Origin: Sphingobacteriales bacterium
GTDB taxonomy: Bacteria; Bacteroidota; Bacteroidia; Chitinophagales; JADIYW01
Assembly (NCBI GenBank): GCA_016719635.1
Contig: JADJYT010000003.1
Span: forward strand, 186,001-250,000
DNA length: 64,000 bases
Direction of reading: 5' to 3'
Position 1 is the stretch's first letter, and each line of letters starts with the position of its first letter. Below, in pieces: positions 60,811 to 64,000 of the stretch. Under the pieces are notes generated by a model. It was given only the letters and a program-made list of their open reading frames with translations, was not told the origin of the DNA and made no database searches. The position numbers and the translations under genes were made by a program.

Positions 60811-61584
60811 CTTAAAATCAGGTTTGCGTTTTTCCAGGAAAGCCGCCACCCCTTCTTTCACGTCTTCTGTTTTAAACAAATCGCCGAAGGCATTGACTTC
60901 ATAGGCAAATCCATCCACTCCTTCCTTGAAATAAGCATTGGTGCATTCAATGACTTTTGCCACTGCAACCGGCCCTTTGGTGGCTATTTTATGGATTATG
61001 GATACTGCTTTTTCTATGGCGGAAACTTTATCCTGTTCCACGTAATTCACCAATCCCAGATTCAATGCCGTTTGCGCATCAATCAGATCCGCTGTCAGGT
61101 GCAATTCCAATGCCTTTGCCTTACCAATATATTGTATCAGGCGCTGTGTGCCGCCGTATCCTGCAATGATTCCCAAATTGACTTCCGGCTGTCCGAATTT
61201 TGCATTGGACGTGGCGATACGCATATGACAGGCCATGGAAAGCTCACATCCGCCGCCTAAAGCAAACCCGTTGACCACCGCAATGACCGGAACGGGCATA
61301 TGCTCAATGGAAAAGAAGATATCATGACCGCGCTGTGCCAGCAACTTCGCCTGCTGAATATCCAGCGTCTGGAACTCAGCGATGTCGGCACCCGCCACGA
61401 ATGCTTTCTCTCCGGCGCCCGTCAGGATTACACCCTTTAATCCGTGTGTTTTCCTCGCTTCTTCAAATGCCGTCTGAATTTCCACAATGGTTGCTCCGTT
61501 CAAGGCATTCAGCTTGTCAGCACGGTTAATCGTCAGATGGAGAATATTATCCGTAATTTCCCATAATAAATTCTTGAATTCCAT
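60811..61584 (-). CDS. Enoyl-CoA hydratase, 3' end lost in corrupted sequence
   Basis: 258 clean residues of a crotonase-family enzyme that hydrates 2-enoyl-CoA in beta-oxidation. The oxyanion-hole blocks KAFVAGADIAEF and NGFALGGGCELSMACHMRIA carry the backbone positions; the acid-base Glu residues fit in GGGCELSM and GQPEVNLGIIAGYGGTQRL. The chain reaches FLEKRKPDFK, where such proteins normally end within one to three residues, then enters junk sequence, so little is lost. ATG 61584 is the standard start. It lies 10 bp downstream of nuoN on the same strand. Confidence 0.92.
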
Positions 61585-61594
61585 AGTACTAATT

Positions 61595-62974
61595 TTATCT
61601 GAATACAAAGCGTAGAATGATATCCGGAATGATACCTGCCAGAATAATCAATGCAGTAATAAGCAACAGGGCAATGGTGTTAAAGCCTGATATTCTTATT
61701 GGTGTCGTGCCTTCGGCATCCATGCTGAACATCGCAATGATGATTTTGAAATAATAATACACGCCGATTAAAGAGGCCAATATGGCTATCACCGCAATCA
61801 TGGTTTTACCGCTCGCCAGAACATTTACCAATATAAAATACTTGGCAAAAAATCCGGACAGAGGCGGTATTCCGGCCATGGATAACAAGGCAATGGTCAT
61901 GGAACCCGCCAAAACCGGATTGCGCTTCACCAGCCCTTTAAAGATGGAGATTTCCTCTTCCTGCTCCGCCTGTTCAGACACCAGGTAAAACACCCAGAAG
62001 GCTGCAAGGCTGGAAAGCGTATAAGCCAGTAAATAATGCCAGGTGACATAGGTGGTGGAAGGACTCAGAACGGTTATTCCCAAAATAATAAAACCGGCAT
62101 GGCCGATGCTGGAATATGCCAGCATACGCTTTGTATTGGATTGGGTGGCTGCAATAACATTGCCCAGCACAATCGTAAGCGTGGAAATGACCAGCAATAT
62201 GATATTGTAAGTGGTATAGAAAGAAATGACAACACTGAAGAGCCTGTAAAAACCGACGATGGCTCCAATCTTGACAATAGTTGCCATGAAGGCCGTAATG
62301 ACAGTTGGCGCACCTGTGTACACATCCGGTGTCCAGAAATGAAATGGGACTGCCGACATTTTAAATGCGAGCGCAAACAAAATCAACACCAGTCCGACCA
62401 TCAGCAGTTGCTGGCTGATTCCATAAGTGGACATGGAGGTCGATACAATCTGCATCAGCTTAAAACTACCGATGGCGCCGTACACAAAGGTGATACCCAG
62501 CAGCAAAAAGCCGCTTGCAAAAGAGCCTAAGATAAAATACTTGAAAGCCGCTTCGTTTGAATTCAGGCTTCGCTTATTGCTACCTGCCAGTACATATACA
62601 GGAATGGACAATATCTCGACACCGAGAAACAACATCGCAAGATGGGTATAGGAACTTAAAATGAACACACCCACCAGGGAAAACAGCACCAAAGAATAAT
62701 GATCTGATTGGCTATGGTCATTCTTTATGTAATTAAAGGAGAAGATCAACCACAAAATGGCAATGAAAGAAAATAATATGGTGAAGGCCAGCGGAATCTT
62801 ATCCAGAACCAGCATGCCGTAAATATTTTCATTGGTACCGAAGTCGTTGAAGCAAAAGCCGATATTGACCAGCAATCCGACAATAGCAAAGGGCAGTATC
62901 AGCTTACGGATATTCAGTATCTCGAATACCAGCGCTGCGATTCCCAATCCCGATAATAATAATAACTCTTTCAT
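61595..62974 (-). CDS. nuoN: NADH-quinone oxidoreductase subunit N
   Basis: A 459-aa antiporter-like membrane subunit of complex I with about fourteen helices. Family blocks include FLGVEILSIPVYVLAGSNKRS, AFKMSAVPFHFWTPDVYTGAP (with the channel Lys) and SSIGHAGFIILG. It takes part in proton translocation. It follows nuoM by 29 bp on the same strand, as in usual nuo operons where N is last. Confidence 0.96.
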   Translation of the reverse strand: MKELLLLSGLGIAALVFEILNIRKLILPFAIVGLLVNIGFCFNDFGTNENIYGMLVLDKIPLAFTILFSFIAILWLIFSFNYIKNDHSQSDHYSLVLFSLVGVFILSSYTHLAMLFLGVEILSIPVYVLAGSNKRSLNSNEAAFKYFILGSFASGFLLLGITFVYGAIGSFKLMQIVSTSMSTYGISQQLLMVGLVLILFALAFKMSAVPFHFWTPDVYTGAPTVITAFMATIVKIGAIVGFYRLFSVVISFYTTYNIILLVISTLTIVLGNVIAATQSNTKRMLAYSSIGHAGFIILGITVLSPSTTYVTWHYLLAYTLSSLAAFWVFYLVSEQAEQEEEISIFKGLVKRNPVLAGSMTIALLSMAGIPPLSGFFAKYFILVNVLASGKTMIAVIAILASLIGVYYYFKIIIAMFSMDAEGTTPIRISGFNTIALLLITALIILAGIIPDIILRFVFR

Positions 62975-63003
62975 ATTTCTAACATTCTCTTCGAGAACCT
63001 CTT

Positions 63004-64000
63004 TTATTGTACTGAATTAGCTGTAACACTGTGTACATGATCAATTAATTGTTTTACCGGTTGTTCAGATACATCCAGTATGGTATTTGGAAACAATCCG
63101 AAGAATATCACTAATACCGCAAATCCGGCCAGTATCATCTTTTCATCTTTACTGATTTCACCAAACGTTTGTGTCAGGCTGTTCGATTCACCGTGCATCA
63201 TCGCCTGATAGGCGCGCAGCATATACACTGCTCCCAGAATAACGGTCAACCCCCCAAAGAGAGCCGCCATCATATTATACTGAAAAATACCATGCAGCAG
63301 CAGGAACTCCCCGACAAAACCATTGGTCAGCGGCATGGCTATACTTCCGAGCAATACAATCAGAAACAGGACGCTGAATTCCCGTGATACATTTCGGATA
63401 CCGCCTAACTGATGCATCGTATCCGTTTTCATTTTACTGAAAATGATATCGCACACATAAAATAAGGCGACCACATTGATACCATGAGAAAGCATCTGAT
63501 AAAGTGCACCCTGTACCCCCTGAAGATTCCAGGAAAAAATACCGGCAGCAATCAATCCGACATGCCCGAGCGATGAATACGCCAGCATGCGTTTAAAGTC
63601 TTTTTGTGTCAATGCCATAAGGGATCCGTAGACTACACTTATCACACTTAGTGTAATAACGTATTTGGATGCAAGCTGCCAGCCCAGCGGCACCACCGGT
63701 ATCAGCCAAACGATCAATGCAAAAGCGCCCATTTTCAACATAATACCCGACAAAAGCATGGTACCTTGTGTAGGTGCATTGACGTAGGTATCCGGCTGCC
63801 AGGTATGCAGCGGAAAGATCGGTATTTTGATGGCAAAGGCAAGGTAAAAGGCGATAAACACCAGTAACTGCTCCTTTGCTGTCAACTGCGCACCTACCTG
63901 ATAAAATGCGTTCATGCTGAAACTTCTGTCCGGATTATGCATCCATACAAATATGATAGCCAGCAGCATGAATAAACTACCGAATAGTGTATAAACGAAA
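63004..64000 (-). CDS. nuoM: NADH-quinone oxidoreductase subunit M, 5' part beyond the window
   Basis: About 332 codons of the C-terminal two thirds of NuoM; the frame stays open to position 64000, so the start is outside. Recognisable: AIKIPIFPLHTWQPDTYVNAPT, MLAYSSLGHVGLIAAGIFSW and GFVGEFLLLHGIF. Membrane antiporter-like subunit of complex I. The stop at 63004 is followed by nuoN. Confidence 0.96.
   Translation of the reverse strand, partial: FVYTLFGSLFMLLAIIFVWMHNPDRSFSMNAFYQVGAQLTAKEQLLVFIAFYLAFAIKIPIFPLHTWQPDTYVNAPTQGTMLLSGIMLKMGAFALIVWLIPVVPLGWQLASKYVITLSVISVVYGSLMALTQKDFKRMLAYSSLGHVGLIAAGIFSWNLQGVQGALYQMLSHGINVVALFYVCDIIFSKMKTDTMHQLGGIRNVSREFSVLFLIVLLGSIAMPLTNGFVGEFLLLHGIFQYNMMAALFGGLTVILGAVYMLRAYQAMMHGESNSLTQTFGEISKDEKMILAGFAVLVIFFGLFPNTILDVSEQPVKQLIDHVHSVTANSVQ

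Noticed and set aside
60272..60904. Phe/Gly-rich plus-strand frames
   Set aside because: They are made of homopolymer runs in the corrupted stretch and antisense to the enoyl-CoA hydratase gene.

Overview
This 64 kb window looks like a chromosomal segment of a Bacteroidota bacterium, probably uncultured and of the Chitinophagia/Saprospiria type, though the order cannot be fixed from sequence alone. The reasons are TAnnTTTG-type -7 promoter elements, a SusC-like TonB-dependent receptor with a carboxypeptidase-like N-terminal domain, a remnant of a type IX secretion sorting domain, the gene order pheT / coiled-coil gene / zapA / rny, and paired YeeE/YedE half-transporters. No rRNA gene, CRISPR array or prophage was seen. 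Two tRNA genes (Arg-TCG, Met-CAT) are present.

Layout. 1-2.4 kb: 5' part of smc on the minus strand, then tRNA-Arg. 2.8-11.5 kb (plus): a thioesterase; the three-gene cassette of circularly permuted ATP-grasp, alpha-E and transglutaminase proteins; and a three-gene efflux system (ABC with degenerate ATPase motifs, HlyD, TolC). 11.5-15.1 kb (minus): an N-degron module (clpS and aat, overlapping), tRNA-Met on the plus strand with a copy of its 3' end, two paralogous small lipoproteins, and glpK. 15.3-28.5 kb (plus): a continuous sulfur island of about 20 genes. It holds a TSUP permease, a stress protein, a YeeE/YedE pair, a TsdA-like dihaem cytochrome, DsrE, a porin, a Crp/Fnr regulator, SoxB (frameshifted in this sequence), a CstB-like persulfide dioxygenase-rhodanese, several small rhodaneses, thioredoxin and OsmC. 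28.5-30.4 kb: an IS110-family element with recognisable ends and an upstream non-coding region that fits a bridge RNA, lying between two 270-bp direct repeats. 30.5-35.3 kb (minus): rny, zapA, a coiled-coil gene and pheT. 36-47.7 kb (minus): a histidine-utilisation region (hutG-like, hutI, hutU, hutH) interrupted by lipid/glycan genes, a lactone oxidase and a REP/RAYT cluster, then tilS. 47.8-64 kb: etfBA, a bifunctional nuclease, a TonB receptor, kup, a DUF2130 protein, OsmC, fumC, an enoyl-CoA hydratase, nuoN and partial nuoM.

How the genes work together. In the sulfur island, three separate promoters carry the same 14-bp motif (GTAAC-N4-GTwrC) exactly 43 bp from the first base of the motif to the last base of a -7 element. 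That is the class II activator geometry expected for a Crp/Fnr protein, and one is encoded inside the island. The gene content suggests uptake and oxidation of thiosulfate, sulfide and persulfide, with sulfane sulfur passed among rhodaneses, thioredoxin and OsmC.

Data quality. About 600 bp at 60.2-60.8 kb is homopolymer-rich and looks like corrupted assembly; it destroys the 3' end of the enoyl-CoA hydratase gene. Two genes (soxB and the IS110 transposase) are each broken by what looks like one missing A in a short A run, so sequencing error must be excluded before calling them pseudogenes.
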